A DNA stretch of 64,000 nucleotides from Nymphaea colorata (Eukaryota; Streptophyta; Magnoliopsida; Nymphaeales; Nymphaeaceae): NCBI RefSeq assembly GCF_008831285.2, contig NC_045149.1:16609035-16673034 (forward strand), read 5' to 3'. Shown one piece after another: positions 26,463 through 41,607 of the stretch; the first letter of the stretch is position 1, and every line of letters starts with the position of its first letter. The notes under the pieces are model-generated. The model saw only the letters and a program-made list of their open reading frames with translations, was not told the DNA's origin and did no database searches. The position numbers and the translations under genes were made by a program.

Positions 26463-28358
26463 GCTGCAATCAACAACTATGAGAACCATGAATAGCAAAT
26501 GTGTAAAGAGAAGATAACTTGCAAGCTTGCAGTAAAGGAAAATTTTGAGCAGCACATTAGCTCATCAGCGTGAAAGACAGAGAAAAAATTTTTGCATGAC
26601 AACTACTGGATGATAAATAGACAAAATAGTCGCTAATATTTTCAAAATACGAAGTATGTTATACCAAAAGCATTAAATTAAGAAAGAAGATGGTAACCAA
26701 ATGGAAGAATAGCAGGTGGAGACAGCATTCAGTAATAAATATGAAACATAATTGCATTCATGACACTATGGAGATGGCTTCAGAAATGTAACTCATGAAA
26801 ACAAAATCGCTACTTCTACCATTCAGTTGTCTCTGCAACAAAAGGAGAGTAGACTTTTCGAACATAATAAACACCTATTGTATTAAATGAACCAAATGGA
26901 TACACTGAACAAGGAAGTTTAGCAGGCGTTCATAACTAAAGGTTATCAAAAGGCAACTACTCCAAACTCAAGCACATTTACTCATACCACAATTAGACAT
27001 TAAGATCACAGTTCGTGAGTAAGCACAAACAAGACCAAGCATCTATGAGAACTACATGGTCAATTTCTTTTACAATAATTAAAATGCTCGCACACAGTAA
27101 TTCACTGGGGCATTTTTTTAGCACACACTTTTCCCCATATCCTATTGGATATGGATGTTCTATTACTTCTTTTGATAAGGAATACAGACTGCACTTCTGT
27201 TCAGCTCTTTCATCAACTTGAAGAAGTCGGAATATTATACTTTCTATAGTCACGCTTGAGCAAGATAAGCCCATGTTGGCATGACCTCATCGACAGACAC
27301 GCTTGGATTGTGTAAAAGGTTGATAGCTTTGCTTCATAAGCATCGTAGAGTATCCCTAATATGTTTAGCACCAATTTATATTTTGAACCTTAACCGAAGT
27401 AAAAGGTTTCATCATGTTTCCTAAACATCAGAAGAGCAAACAAAATGAAATGTTTGGTCGATTTGTTTATGCTTGTGCTAGCAATAAAGCTTAAATTTTC
27501 TTTCGGAATAGACATACGAACAGGAACGGGAATGAACAAAAGCATGACTCACCTACGATGCGAGCTTGATGCTTGCTCAATCATTTGGACGACATAACTT
27601 CTCCCTGGTTTAGAGTTTAAAGATTGTGGTTGATGAGGAAATGTAATCCTTCAGTTCTAATTTTAGGTGAGAAAATTAGTGCCGACTGCGTGAATCCGAC
27701 GTAATCTACCACAATACAGCAGAAGAAAACTCAAAACCAGGTGAAAGTTCGACCTCCTAACAAAAACAAGATAAACCCTGCTAGTAGTATGAGAAGATCG
27801 AGTTTTCACCGGGATGAGCTTTCTCCACATTACATAGACTAGCCAACTTCACAACATTAGAAAAATTAGCCGGTCATCAAGAAAAAAAATATATATAAAC
27901 AACCGCCATATCAGGACTACGCCAGTCCTCTACTCTACTGGATCATCAATAAGTTGAAGAAACAGTAATCTCCGAAGCTCAGATTGTCGCGATTATATAG
28001 ATCAAATGACAATCCAGCATACCAATGGGTAAAGGACAAGAAAGATTAAATTCACGGAAATCTTCGAGTTCGGCATCGAATTCAAAGCGTCTATTACACA
28101 CAAGAAAAATCAGGATATGTTAGTTTTTCTCATGCATGAGTAGAAAGCAATGTGCAGATGTTTATGGGAAAAGATAATGCAGCCGAGCAACCACAATCAG
28201 AGAAAGAGAGCGAATGTGTGTGTACCAGAAGGAACAGACAACGGATGGGTGGGCGTTTATTTGGTCCAGAAGGAGAAGAACTGGCGGAGGGAGAGGCCGT
28301 CACCTGGAGAAAAAGTGCGAACGATGAGAGAGCGGTCGATGGGCCGACAGTTCTTATA
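26463..28358 (-). promoter_or_regulatory. possible spliced 5' leader and promoter of FtsH
   Basis: The minus strand has an acceptor (ttgattgcag) at 26464-26473, 28 bases before the FtsH start codon, which suggests a leader intron. A TATAAGAA at 28358-28351 is followed by a CT-rich stretch typical of plant 5' UTRs (about 28320-28140) with no coding content on that strand. I infer that this is the FtsH first exon, about 1.7 kb upstream. No strong donor was identified, and the CT-rich stretch could belong to an unrelated transcript. The rest of the interval is AT-rich with no gene. Confidence 0.3.
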
Positions 28359-28359
28359 A

Positions 28360-30219
28360 GCTTTGTTAGTTTTCTACTCTCTTCTCCACTTCGTGTTTGA
28401 TTTCCTTCTTCCCGGGGAAGGTGGATGCAGTGGCTGAATGACAGCCACACCTGCTCTGCAAGAAAATCTCCTGTCCCAGTTATCTGTTTTTTCCACGCCT
28501 TTCCTAGTCTCCAAGCTTTTTGCTGAAATTCCCAATTTGTGTGTCACCGGGTGCACGGCGAGGTCTTGTTCTGTGGCCGACCACGCCCAACCCCCAAGAC
28601 GTGGCCTCGCTCTCCCCCTTTGCTTCGTTCTTGGTCACCAATGCTTTCTCTAATCGTCAATTTTCTTTCTCAAACGTAGAAAAAAGCAGTATCGATCCAT
28701 CTTCCTTTTTTCCTTTTGTTTTTGTGAGGCTAAATTTTCTCATTGGATTGAACTTACTGTGAGCATTCACGGAGTTAAAAAGTACTGAACTTTTATCTAC
28801 ATGTAGAGGGAGGGACTAAACCGCTGTTTTCAGGTGAGAATGAGCAAAAAAAGAAAAAAAGGTCTGAAAACCCCTCATTCCTTCTATCCCAGGGTCCTAA
28901 GTTGTGTTCTGGGTCTGAATGGGCAGTGGATCGCCTTCAGCCATCTTTTATTATGGCCTACAACATTCGCACGGGTCGGCAAGGGCCCGGCCTCTTCCCG
29001 CCCACCCCCCACCCACTTGAAAAAATTACAAGTAATTTTTTTTAAAAAAAATTATTTATCATATATAAAAATTTTGAAAAAAAAATCATATTTCTTGGTT
29101 CCTCTTAAAATTTTGAAATTATAATTCTCCATGCTTTAACCAGCTTTGTTATGCTTATTGAGGTACTAAACCACGGTTTTGTTTTATGCATTTTTGCAGT
29201 GAAATGTCTCATTTGCCCTCGTGGGCTTAGCACCTCCCTGAGATTCACATTCTTCAGTCGTCTTATGCAACAATATCTGAGTAAATGAGATTTTTAGGTC
29301 TGAAAAATATTGCCACGGAAGAAAAACTTTTCGGCACCTTTATTACCATAAAATAGGCCATTTGACTTGAGACAAAAAAAAACATTAGGTACCACGTCAA
29401 AGCTTGTAATTTGTTTTATATCCATTCGCATGTTTTTCTAATGCAAGATATTCTCATTGCAAAAATCCTAGTTTCTAATATCAGGTGGTTTTGCACTTGT
29501 GCAATCGTTACCAGGCATGAATTGTGAAAAAAACAAAGGCGCCGGAGTCGGCTTGTAGGTCAAAAAGTTGTTCCCATTTTAAACTTTTTTACCAACATAC
29601 AATCAATTTGCACCAGTTCATTAACAGGACTTGGGGGAGAAAGGTACATGACGTAATTAAAATCCATCAACTGTGGTGTTGTCAGAATTGGCCAGAATCC
29701 ATCAACTCGAATCAAAGGAGTGGCAACCTGGCCGCTGATCCGAAAAACGCCATGTGTTGGCTTTTAACTATTTTTTAAATAATTTGAGAAATCCTTCATT
29801 TTAAATTTAATTTTATATATTTAAATTCATTATTTAAAATGATTTAGCTGATACAAAACCCACCCAACTGAATCGGTGAATCTACCAATTCCGCATTCGA
29901 TTCACAAACCCATTTTGAGAACACTGGGTCTCGGACTAAATTCCCTTCAACTCGGAGGTTCGTTCAATACCCATCCCTTATCACAATAATGTGTATAATC
30001 CGCCTGCTTTCTTTATAAAGATACTTGCATCACCTATACCAGGACACGAAACTTATCAGACAATGAAATTAAGACATGGATAACTGGTTATTAATTACAA
30101 CAGGTGCCAAAAAAATTGTTTTGTGCCAGAAATATGCGTTGGAGTCTTGGCACAATGGTGTGCATGATTATTAAGGAAACCTCTCACTCCATCTGGAGAA
30201 GAGTTTCCAACTAGAAAAA
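28360..30219. other. intergenic spacer, no gene recognised
   Basis: Short open frames on both strands have no motif or splice support. Most of the second half is AT-rich. The part adjoining 30220 is probably 3' UTR of the OWL1-like gene. Confidence 0.5.
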
Positions 30220-33200
30220 TCAAACTCTATGCAGCTCCTGAGGTATTATCAACTCATCATAGTCATCAACCGTCACCTGTAAGACCCAAAAAAACTTAGC
30301 CATGTGCCAGAATACAGCTCCTACGAAAAAGGATGACCTATTAGAAACAAAGAATGAACGAGCAGGTATTCACAGACCTCATGCTTGTCGCCTCCGTAAG
30401 TGTATTCAACAAATAATTGCTTTGGATCCTCCGGACAGGGGTCGCAAAATCCCATGATTCCTGACTTTTTGATACCTTTGTGAAGCTGAACAAATTGGGA
30501 GAGAGACCGCTTAGGATAGCAACAGATTTGACACCGCAACCAACAGAAATTCACAAGAAGAAGCAAAAGGCACTACCAACGGTGTAACTTGCCAATATGA
30601 TTAAAAGAATCTGAAAAAAATAACAATTTCTGAATTAATCCGGAAAAATCAATATACTAGCAGCTTCCCTCGATCCCTATCCAAAATCTACGCAGTTTAC
30701 GTTTTAGGACAAACATTTCTTCTACTACACCTTTGTCATAGGGACTCTTCAAAAAAGGTGGAGCACCCACGTTGACACAATGCTGGTGGGGCTTGACTTG
30801 CACCCCAACCGCACCCTACATTATTTCCTTTTAAAAAAAGTCTTTTTTTTCTTCTCTCTCTCTCTCCCCCTCTCTTTCTTTATTTACCAGTAATAAAAGT
30901 AAAAAAATAGTCAAATTAAGCTAAGAAACAACCATATAATTATATATATATATATATACACCCTCGCCACACCCCCACACCCAATTTTTTTGGGATGTAC
31001 CACAACAGCACCCGCACCCCTCATCCCTGTGACAGTTCCTCACACTATTTTTGGTAAAGTGCCAGCATGTTCATGATGACAATTTTCTTCTTTCTGTTTT
31101 TCCTTTTAGTGATACATCAACCCCATTTTTTCCTAGAAAATGTGATCTGCATCAAAGGACTGTGCTTTAATGGTTAAAATTTCTTATATAAATTGTAAAA
31201 CACCAAAGGCAGTAAAAAACATCTATACAGGGTTTCAGTGCACTAATGACCAGAAACACAGGACAAGACAAATAACCTTAATCATAATTTCTTTAAACCA
31301 GGCAGCAACAATCTTAACCCACTTTTGATGTTTGCTGACATAATGCAGAAGAATGATGCAGGATCTGTTCATTATGTAAGTAACAAAAATGGTTCTCTTA
31401 TATGTCTATGTGCCAACCGGGAATAACAAAACGTGTAAAAATTCTAGTGATTAAGACAAAATATGACCATATTGTCATCTCCAAAACCTCTGGTAAAACC
31501 ACATGCAGATTCAGAAATGCAGTAAGAAACAAGCGTTATGGTTTACAGAGGTCCTACAAAAATTAAGACAAATAAACATACCTTAAGATAACCAGCATCA
31601 TTTATCAGGAAATTTAAAGGTATTGTCACATCCAAAACCTGCTGAACCAGTTCATCAGTTTCTTCAACAGTACTGCCATTCCTTTTCTTGTAAGCTTTAA
31701 GATTTCCATAAAGTGCTCTTGTAATGACAAGGCCCCTGGCTTCTAATTGTTTGCTTTTCTTTCTATTGGCCACATTTTTCAGCAGTAGTTGAGCCTTCTC
31801 AGCTGCTGCCCTTGCCTCCTGGACCTGTATATTGTACATTTCCATCCAGATATTATGCATTAAGATAGACTTATTTATAATAAAAGTAAAGTCGAGTTCA
31901 CCACAGACAAGTAATTAGGGCAGCGTACACTAACAACCCAGATAACTAAAACAAGGTATTACATGATAGAATACAACTAAATATCCAAATAAATTCGACT
32001 TTCAGACAAAATGACTGCATCCAGAATTCAGAAACCCATTAGTTCAATGATAAAGAAACCACAGTAAATCTAACTTTCCTTAGTGCAACCTATGCCGCAT
32101 GACTGCTGTGGGTGCAGCATTTGGGTGCAATACATCAACACACACATATAATGTAAATATACATACATGCATGCATACCACTGCAATCGGACCTTGTATA
32201 TTTGTAGAAATAATGCCATGTGACTTGGACATGAAAATATGAATATTCAAGATCTTAAGATACCAAATAACTTTGTAACAGTACATGATCTGAAAGTTGT
32301 CTCCACTTGAGAAAAAGGTGAGTAGATATTTAAAGGTGACGGCAAAATTACAGAAAGCATTGGAAGACAAACCTAAATTAGGAAGCAACAGTTCACGGTT
32401 GAAAAGACCTTTCACTTAAGAAGGTACAAGAAATGCAGTCACAGAAGACCATCTTTTTCGAAAAAGACCCGATAAAAATGTTAAAGACAATCGAAACAAA
32501 AAACCTCTATTTTTCACCTTTCTTGAAAAAAAAAACTCCAAAATGAATTTTTACATTTTTCACATTTTTATCCGTCTTTTCTTTATGTTTATGTTAGTTT
32601 TGCTCTAAATTTTAAAACTTAAGTTAAATATTTATCTTCATTTCTATCATTACTAAAAGATCATTTTTATGATTTTATGAAGTTGTCTTTTATGTTTTCT
32701 CGTTACTTTTTTTTTTTTTTACTTTTTCCTAGTTTTTAGGATTTTTTCTTTTTTAAAAAATGCAGAATTTTTTTCGAAATTTTCCGCTATACTGAAAAAT
32801 AGTTGAGTAAACCCTCACCGTTTAAATCCCATTAATGATATATTTATAACTATCAAAAAATGTGAATGATGGCAAGCACATGAAAAAAAACAAGAGATTG
32901 CATAGTCCCATTAGGCCACAAATGAGGCTATACTTGCCCAGGTTTGTTCATTCAAATAGCTTTCAGGTTCTGAACAAGAGAACAACCTGAGTGACAACAC
33001 ATTGCAAAAGACATTCTTAATTATAAACAATCACTGTTTGCTGTTAGCAGCATTCTACTGAAAGCATTCTGCTGAACCCATGCATTATAACATATTAGGA
33101 AATAAGAAGGATGTAAGAAATCCATAACAGTAGTTTCAAGTGCTAACTTTGAAAGACATAGTCTACGTCTTATGTAAATCGAGTCACAAATGTGGTGGAT

Positions 33201-36200
33201 GCAACAATAGCTTGTGATTACGTTCACTTAATTTACAAAAAAAATAATATTAATGTATTAAAATAAATAGCATAATCCTGACAACTTATCACAACTTTTA
33301 CTAAATGTCATGCATAAAGCATGCTAGATTCTAAAAGAATCATTTTTTCATGGACATTCACTATGAGAGAACTTGATCACTTCATAACCAAACTATGAGG
33401 CAAAACAAAGGAGTACCTGAGTAGATGTTCTCTGTCTTTTCTCTTGGGCCTTCAGTCTCTCTCTTTTGAGGTAGTATGGTTTGACAATAAATTTCTGCTC
33501 CCATAATACAAGGAAGTCAAGAATAAGAAGACAAAACAATTTCACAAGCACATGCACTCCACATTTTCCCCATCTGTAAAGATGCAATCTGAAATAGATT
33601 TACTACATGAAATTCATCAGGCAGACAAAAGAATGTGACCTTTTTCTTTTTTAGGTTTTATGCAGTTATTTTTAACAACCATGTACAGCATCACACTGCT
33701 TTACTATATTTCAGATACAGCTATTCAGAAATCACCTCCATACATTCAGAAATCACCTCCCATGTGATTATTTTAAATAAATTTGCATCTCCGCTCTTAT
33801 ATACTGGCATGTCCTGAAAACTCATTCCTAACTTCTATGATATTATCCAACCATCAAAATCGCTTTTTTCTCATAAACGACCATGATTATGGATGAATAA
33901 ACAACATTTAGATTCAGCAAATGAACAGTGATCTATACTGTTCTGCTTTGTCACTTAACAGTAGTACAATTACACTGCTCAATCAAGAGCATAGAATCAC
34001 CTGAAGATCAATTACAAAATCCATTATTTCAAAACAGGTCGATAAGAATATTCACATGGACGGCAGCACATGATACACATTATAAATGTGGGCAACAACC
34101 TTGAAAAACGTCCCACAAGCTACAAAGTTCAAAGTTACTAGTTTTTGGACAAAATAAATTACCAATTCAAGGCCTGCCAATTACAATTATCTGCTCTTAC
34201 TACCATGTCGCCAACATCATGAGGGAATATAAGATTAAAAGGCAATAAATGATACTGACACTTTCAACTGAAAAGAAATCATGATGTGAAAAGACGATAA
34301 ATGATACTGACACGTCTAACTGAAAAGAAATCATGATGTGAAAAGACAATAAATGATACTGACACATTCAACTGAAAAAAAACATGATCTGTTGGTTTCA
34401 ACCTTCAGCAAAAAATATACTGATGCTGGAACTATCAGCGCCCCAGTAGCAAGAAGTGGAGTCAATTGGCTTGACAATAGCACCTAATTATGCCAGCATC
34501 ACGTCAGTACATCATCAGTAAGCAGCCCAAGACATATGTGAAAAACAAACAAACAAAAATTACATTCAGCTTACAGGAATTATGAGCTTCTGTCCTCCAC
34601 GATGAAGTTCAACTCTCCAAAGTACCCCCTAAGCAAACTCAGAAAGAAAAGGACTTCAATCCCTTCAAGTAAATGATAATAAGATGGAACAGTATGCTTA
34701 GATACAACTCCAATTAGGCAGCGACATGATTGCCTTCAATTTTTTTCTAAATTTTATTTATGTTGAGATGGTTTTTCTTCATCCATGGAAAGTAGGTTCC
34801 AGTGATGTGGTGCATGACATTTTTGGCAGCTCTACTTACTTTGATGCCTAGATATGTTTGTATATATATGGGAATTCAAGCACTGAGATGGATGAAGCTC
34901 CTGAATATTTAAGCAAGGAAAGGTTTCCACTGCATCAACTGTGAACTCTAATGGGTTATCATTGCTTAAGTGAATGAAATTAGTTTTTCTAATCATTTTA
35001 CGAAATCTAAAGCATCGATGACCAAATTTTAAGGAAACACCTACATATATATGATACATTACCAAATCCAAGAGCCTGCAACTAATCCATCACTAACAGG
35101 AGACACAACTCCATGAATAACTGTTTCAAGCTCACGGTTTGTCCAGTTTATGTTTTGATTCTTAATGAATTGCCATTCTAGATGATGAAAATTAGCAAGA
35201 GAGAGGAGAACATGCCAGTGGAACATTATATTTTTTATACCTGTGTGTGAGAGAGATGTTATGGTGTCTTGCTTATGTCTTCTTTCTCTACATGGACATA
35301 TATATTAGCATCATCAATGGCATTACAACTAAAAGAGGTATCATAGCACGAGGCAAGTTAAATCATGCTCAGAGCACTAACTTTACTAAAGAAACATTAA
35401 ACAGATTTTTTTTCAAAAGTTGAGATAACTGAGTGAATATTACCCAGAATACTCACTATCATCATTCATGAAGCACAATTCTTAGATGTAAACATAACTT
35501 AGAAATGCAGCATTATAAGTAAAGCAATGTAGTAGTATAACTACCTGAATACCAATTGTGTACAGAAACCGCACAGTACTGAAATCAGATATTTTTCTGC
35601 CACCACCAACCTCAAACTCAATAGCAGTACTGCGAAGTAAATGTGCACACTGTCATAATTAAGAAACTGCACAATCATTGGCATTAGGTATCCACTATCC
35701 ATACATAGCTTCACCTAAATCCTTTTCCATAGTTCCAGGACAAGAGCAGGCATAGACTGGCTACAAGCCAAGGCCAGTCCGGACTTCAATAAGACATTTA
35801 CAAGGCAGGCTATAGACCAACGTGATTGTAAAGGCACAAAAATATGCCTGTGCTTGTTTATCAAGACACACAGATACAATCTTTTATTCCATGAATTGGA
35901 ACGTTGTTCCACATGTTTCATAAAGAAGGACGCTCTGCTGTATCAAAACTGAAACTCCACTTACTTATTTGGCTTGGAGATTGGTTTTTTGCTTACAGTT
36001 CCCTCCTGGGTTCTAGACTTGATAGGTTATGAATTCCATGTTTTATCTTATTTCCTTCTTAAAATGTTTTTTGCCGCCAAAAAGGCAGAAAAAAAAAATC
36101 ATAATGGTGTGCCCACTACAACAACACCACCAGTGAATGCTCGAAAAAGTGTACACCTTGGTTCCAGTAATTACAAATTCTAAGTCCGGTACATAAGCTA

Positions 36201-39200
36201 AGGAATGTCATTTAAACAATGCCAACAGACAAAAAATGGTTATGTATATGCCAGCATACAATTGAATGGCGAGAATATCACTTGCACGAGCATATGATAG
36301 TATGATACCATGAAAATAGAAGGATCCCCAGCTACATAATATCCAACAGTGAAGATGTTTACATATGAAAACGCAAGCAAAGGCATGATTCATGAGGGGG
36401 AACAGAAAAATTCATGCCAAGCACACATTCAAACCTTGTTACGTACCTCCCAATTCTTCCTGCAATGCGACCATGAGATTTAGATGAGAAATAGCGAGTG
36501 TAATGCGTAGTTGCTCCAAATGAACCCACTCCAAACTACATAAAGAATTCAAGAAAGAAAAAGGAATCAACTCAATCAACGGACATTAGTCACAGCATAC
36601 AGCACCACGCACTCATACAAAAAGGAAAACACCACAGATAAGGACATGAACATAAGCTCTTACGCACAATGATTGAACCAGATTGGCCAAATATAAGCTC
36701 AAAGATTAGCCTTAAATCAGGAATACCAATTGCCAACTGCTAAAATTAACCATCCAGGGAACAGAAAGCTTAAAGAAGTAACTTCCATTGGAGGACATTC
36801 TCATGAGAAAATCCCACAGTTGGCTTATCATAACAATATTATCCCAGGTCATCAATAAAGGACTTGATATACTAGAGTATATTAATGGCAAAGATGTAAT
36901 CAAAGATAAATTTTTATTTCAGACTGACTAACCTATGGATAGGCAATTATCCAACTTCATGTAAGATAGTTATAGTGATTGAACTAGGGATGGAAAAGCT
37001 TGTACGCAGAAAGCCCTGTACAAGTCCAGACATGCTAATGTAGACATGTATAACACAAGAAAGTCATTTATGGGTGCAAGTTTGATGTGATAAAGCTCAA
37101 AAAAGATGAGAAATTAGGTGCGACAAGGGAAACTACTATAGGAAATGAAGCAAAATCTGTGTACATTGTATTTACTCAAAAATAGTCAAACACCTTAAGC
37201 TCTCCAGCTGCAGAATTTTTTTCATCCTTCTTTTGCCATCCGACCCCAATGCTATTTTCAGTACCCAAGACAAGTTGTATCTGCAAACAAATGGAAAAGT
37301 ATAATAATATGAGAAAATGTCAAATGCCCCAGATTCACAAGAAGTTAGACACTTGCCTCAACATTCAAAAAAGAAGTGCACAGAGATTTTGTGTATTCTT
37401 CAATTTTCCGTGACAGAAATCAACTTAATATAGATTCCTCAAGCATACTTAACACACCAAAAAAGTGCTTACTTAGATTTATTTTTCCAAGCCAACCATA
37501 TTTTATGGAAAGAAACTACCATCATTCAGATATCTTCTGCTTCAAAAGCAGCAGTCCTCCATGAGCTCGATGAACATCATTGAATAATTTTTCTCCTTCC
37601 TTAGTGCACAAGAGCTCTCTATCTTGTTATATTCAAATATATTGTTATGACAATTTTTGAAGTGTCAACAAGCATTTAGGAAATCTGAAGTGGAAATCCA
37701 GCCACTACCAACACAATTTGCATCTTTCAGGTAAAACCTTTTCCCACAGACTGTGTCTATATATTCTATAGAAGAAAGCAAAAGTAAACAATTAAAGAGG
37801 AACAATAAAATCTTACATTTCCATTTGCAGTTTCAGAAAGCTGGCGAGTCCATACATTGGAGAGATTGATGGAGCCATCTCTCAAGGAAAGTGTCAACCC
37901 AGTTGTTGCAGTTGAATGAGGAGAGAGATGGCTAACAAAGGAAAATTTAAATAAATAATGAGCTTAATTATTCAAAATTAAACTCCAGGAAGGAACAAAG
38001 ACATAATTTCTGCATGGAAGCAAATGGGCCATGACTGTCATTAGAGTCTATCATCTAGTTCGCTATGATACACGGGTATGCCTGTGAAGGCGAAGTACCC
38101 GTCCGGTACCGGTACAACACCGGTACGGGTACGGGTACGGGCTTGGGTACGCCGATAGTGCGGTCAACGCAGTACCAGGTACGGTCAACGTACCCGGGGT
38201 CATTTTTGACCATTTTTGAACTCGGTCAACTTTGACCGAGTCCAAAATTGTCCATGGGTGTTTTTTTTAGCAGTGGTATCGAATGTAATTTTGAAAAAAT
38301 TTAAATGGTAGTTTCGGTAAAAAATGAATAAAACATAAAACTTAGAAGTTAAACATTTCGATAAAGAGAGTGTTGACGAGCTTTTAGGTTTAGGGTTTTT
38401 AGATCAAGGGGAAAGCTAAATCCAGGCGATTCTGATTTCCGACGAGGTTTTCCGACCTCAAACTCACCGGTGGAGCATACCAACATCTCTTTGTCTGCAT
38501 CGAGTTGCAGCAATGACGGACTGGTGCACTTTCCGGCACCGTGCAGACCTCCGACAGCTACATCCGACAGACTGGTGCATTTTCCGGCACCTTGTAGACC
38601 TCCGACAGCTACATCTGTGCTCAGGTAGGATTTCGGTTAGCTTTTCAGTCCATTTGCATATGTGCATTGGACATTTTGAGGTAAGTAATACGTTTGTTGG
38701 TTTCTAATTTTTGTTTTATGTCCGTTAGTTTCTAGTTTTTTGTTTTCAGTCGATTTACATATGTCCGTTAGTTTGTAGTTTTTGTTTTCAATCGATTAGT
38801 TTCAAGTTTTTGTTTTCTGTCGATTTGGATGTCTGTTTACTGTTTTCTGGTAGATCATCTGATTTTTTTTTAACGTGCTTGAATTGTTGATATATATTTT
38901 CAGTTGTTGGATCATGATTGGGGAATATGGTATTCAGTTTGTAATTTTTTGATATATATATGTGTATGAATATGTTATTTTGTTAGTAATTTTTTGATGA
39001 CGGCCGTACCCCCGTACCCAAGTTTTTTGAAAATGGTCCCTACCCGTACCCGCACCGGTACCCGTACCGGCACCCGTACCCATGTGACATAGCTAGTTAG
39101 AGAGCAAACAAGAAAATATCTTTTTTTGGTCATACACAAAAACAAAAGCAAAACTTACTGAGTGTCCTACCGAGAAGTCTGCAATCCAATTAGTGCCCGC

Positions 39201-41552
39201 AAACCAGCAGAAGCCATGATCTCCAATGAAGAAACTGAGGACAACTGATGCCGAAGCAAAACTGTTGCAGCACCTCCACCAGAATTTCCAGTAACAGCAA
39301 GGTTTCCACCAATTACAACAGTATTTTTCTTGGATATTTGTGATTGAACTTCCGATGACATTTGCATCCTGAGAAGAATTCACTAAACACTGTAGCTTCA
39401 TTAAGAACAGCCATGAAAGATAAACTCAACCAGACCATATAGCAGTAAAGAATCCGAAATAAAATGAAACATTCCGATATCACAACTAGAATTAATGAAA
39501 GAACAAGGTGATTAAACAACATATTCTAGATCTTAGAGATATAAGCACACTTTCAGAAAGCAACATAAATTTCTAGAGGGTATAAACTGCAATTATATAC
39601 CTTTGACAATTAAATAACAACATAAACCAGTTAGAGTAAAAAAGTGATAGTGAATAACCAAGCTCAAAGTCAAGGCCTGAAGGGCACATAATGGTACCTA
39701 AAGCATTCTAAAACTTTCAGGTTCAAGTTAAACTCTATTCTCCTCTTCTGAGGAGAAGCGAGCTATATATAAATAAGGAACTGTAAAAGGCAAACTAGAA
39801 AGTACCCTCTCATGATGCTGCCACCACTCAAAAATTGTGGCAATGACAAAGTTGCAAGAAGAGAGCCAACAGGGCGAACATGAGCATAGACCTTCTCCTC
39901 TTCTTGTCGACGGCGCAATCTCTCTAACTCCTCCTTAATTTCTTCTGGTTTGCTCAGCTTTGCTCCAAGCTCAAGGCCAGAAGTTAAACCTTCAAAACCA
40001 TATATATCATATATTTGTCTTTTGTGCTCATCTGTCAAAATCTCATAGGCATCACGAATTCTTTGAAAGTTCTCAGTGGCTATGTCCTTCATCTGAAATT
40101 AAACAGTGATATGCAAATATATCAATAGGACTGAGGTGCAGGAGGGGGGGAAAAAAAAACTAAACTGCAATAGCTGGATGATGTGGCACTGTGGAAGCAT
40201 TATCCAAATTAAAGATATATGACAGAGCATGGTTTTCCATTCCTCAGGGCATAACGTCAACCTTACTTTGCCGTTGACCAAGGCATTCTTGTCAGAAAGT
40301 GCATAATGACTGTCAGATACCTATAAGATTGTACCAACAACTTCCTCAATTTATTTTAACTGTGTAATGTACCTAACAAACACAAAAACAATCCCTTAAA
40401 CATGCACACATACAGCACATTTAGTTTTTCAAAAGGGGTTTCCGTAAATTATTTCCATGTCCGAAGCAGCAAGACTTACAAAAATGAAACATGAATAATG
40501 GTATAAAATAGGGGAAGGTTCGATTGCAACACAATGCAGGCAACATATTCAATCATAAATGTTACCTCAAATAGTTTAAGTTGAGACAGCAATAACTCTA
40601 ATAACTCTTTAACTTTCTACAATCCTTCCTTGAACTGTTGTTCAAACATTTCCAGAGATAGATCACTTGAATAATCGACCAAAAAGTTTACGGATTTTTT
40701 CTATTGAAAACTTGGGATAAAATTATCAAAAAGTTTCTATTTCCAACGCAAGCAAGTGCTAAAACCTGCTGACTAAACTGCAGAATAACATCAGATTTAA
40801 AGCTTATGTTCGTTCTTCCTACCCTTGCCTAAAATGCAATGCTTAAACAGTAAATCAACAAAGAAGAGCATAAATAGCAACACGTCCAGCGTCCCGGTCT
40901 TACCTACAATCGGTCCTCATTTTATGCAGTCGAAATGGATTCATTGTATCCTATTAGCGTGGCCCTTGGCCTGTTTCTGATATAATCCTAGACTTTAGGG
41001 TTACTTGGTATTCATAGTCTCAATGATGTTCGTGGTGATTATCAAGGCGAAAGCTGTATGATTGGGTACCGGACTTTCCATGCTCTGGCGAGACATTATG
41101 GTGCATGTCAAACGAGATAGTACGCCAAGGAAAAGGGATTTAACATCCCACCCATGACACATTTCCAGTCCCCGGATAACACAACCACCATTAGAGCGCT
41201 AGCCCTGCGAATTTACCATGATAAAATACTTGAACGGAAGCAAGTAGGCAGCGAAAATGTTAAATGCAAAAGCCAACTAAAGCAATTCTCACCGAGTTTC
41301 CTACCCACCAAGTCGTTCTGATCACTACTCAACCCTAGGATATAGACGGTCTCTGGACCACACTTACTAACTCGTCGGCATAGAGATAAGCCGGAAAGAA
41401 ACACCATATCAGAAATAGTTCCAAACTCTATAAATTGGTTACCGCAAACTGCCACTTGGGTGTCATCAATTTCTGAAGCAAATCAAGAATGGAGTGCAAG
41501 GAAGCACGTCAACGGAATGAATCCCATCGCAGTGACAAAATCTCCTTCACAG

Positions 41553-41607
<55 letters not shown>

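Noticed and set aside
34200-34400. Possible CRISPR-like array in OWL1 intron 9
   Set aside because: The units are direct tandem copies without unique spacers in a plant intron, i.e. a minisatellite.
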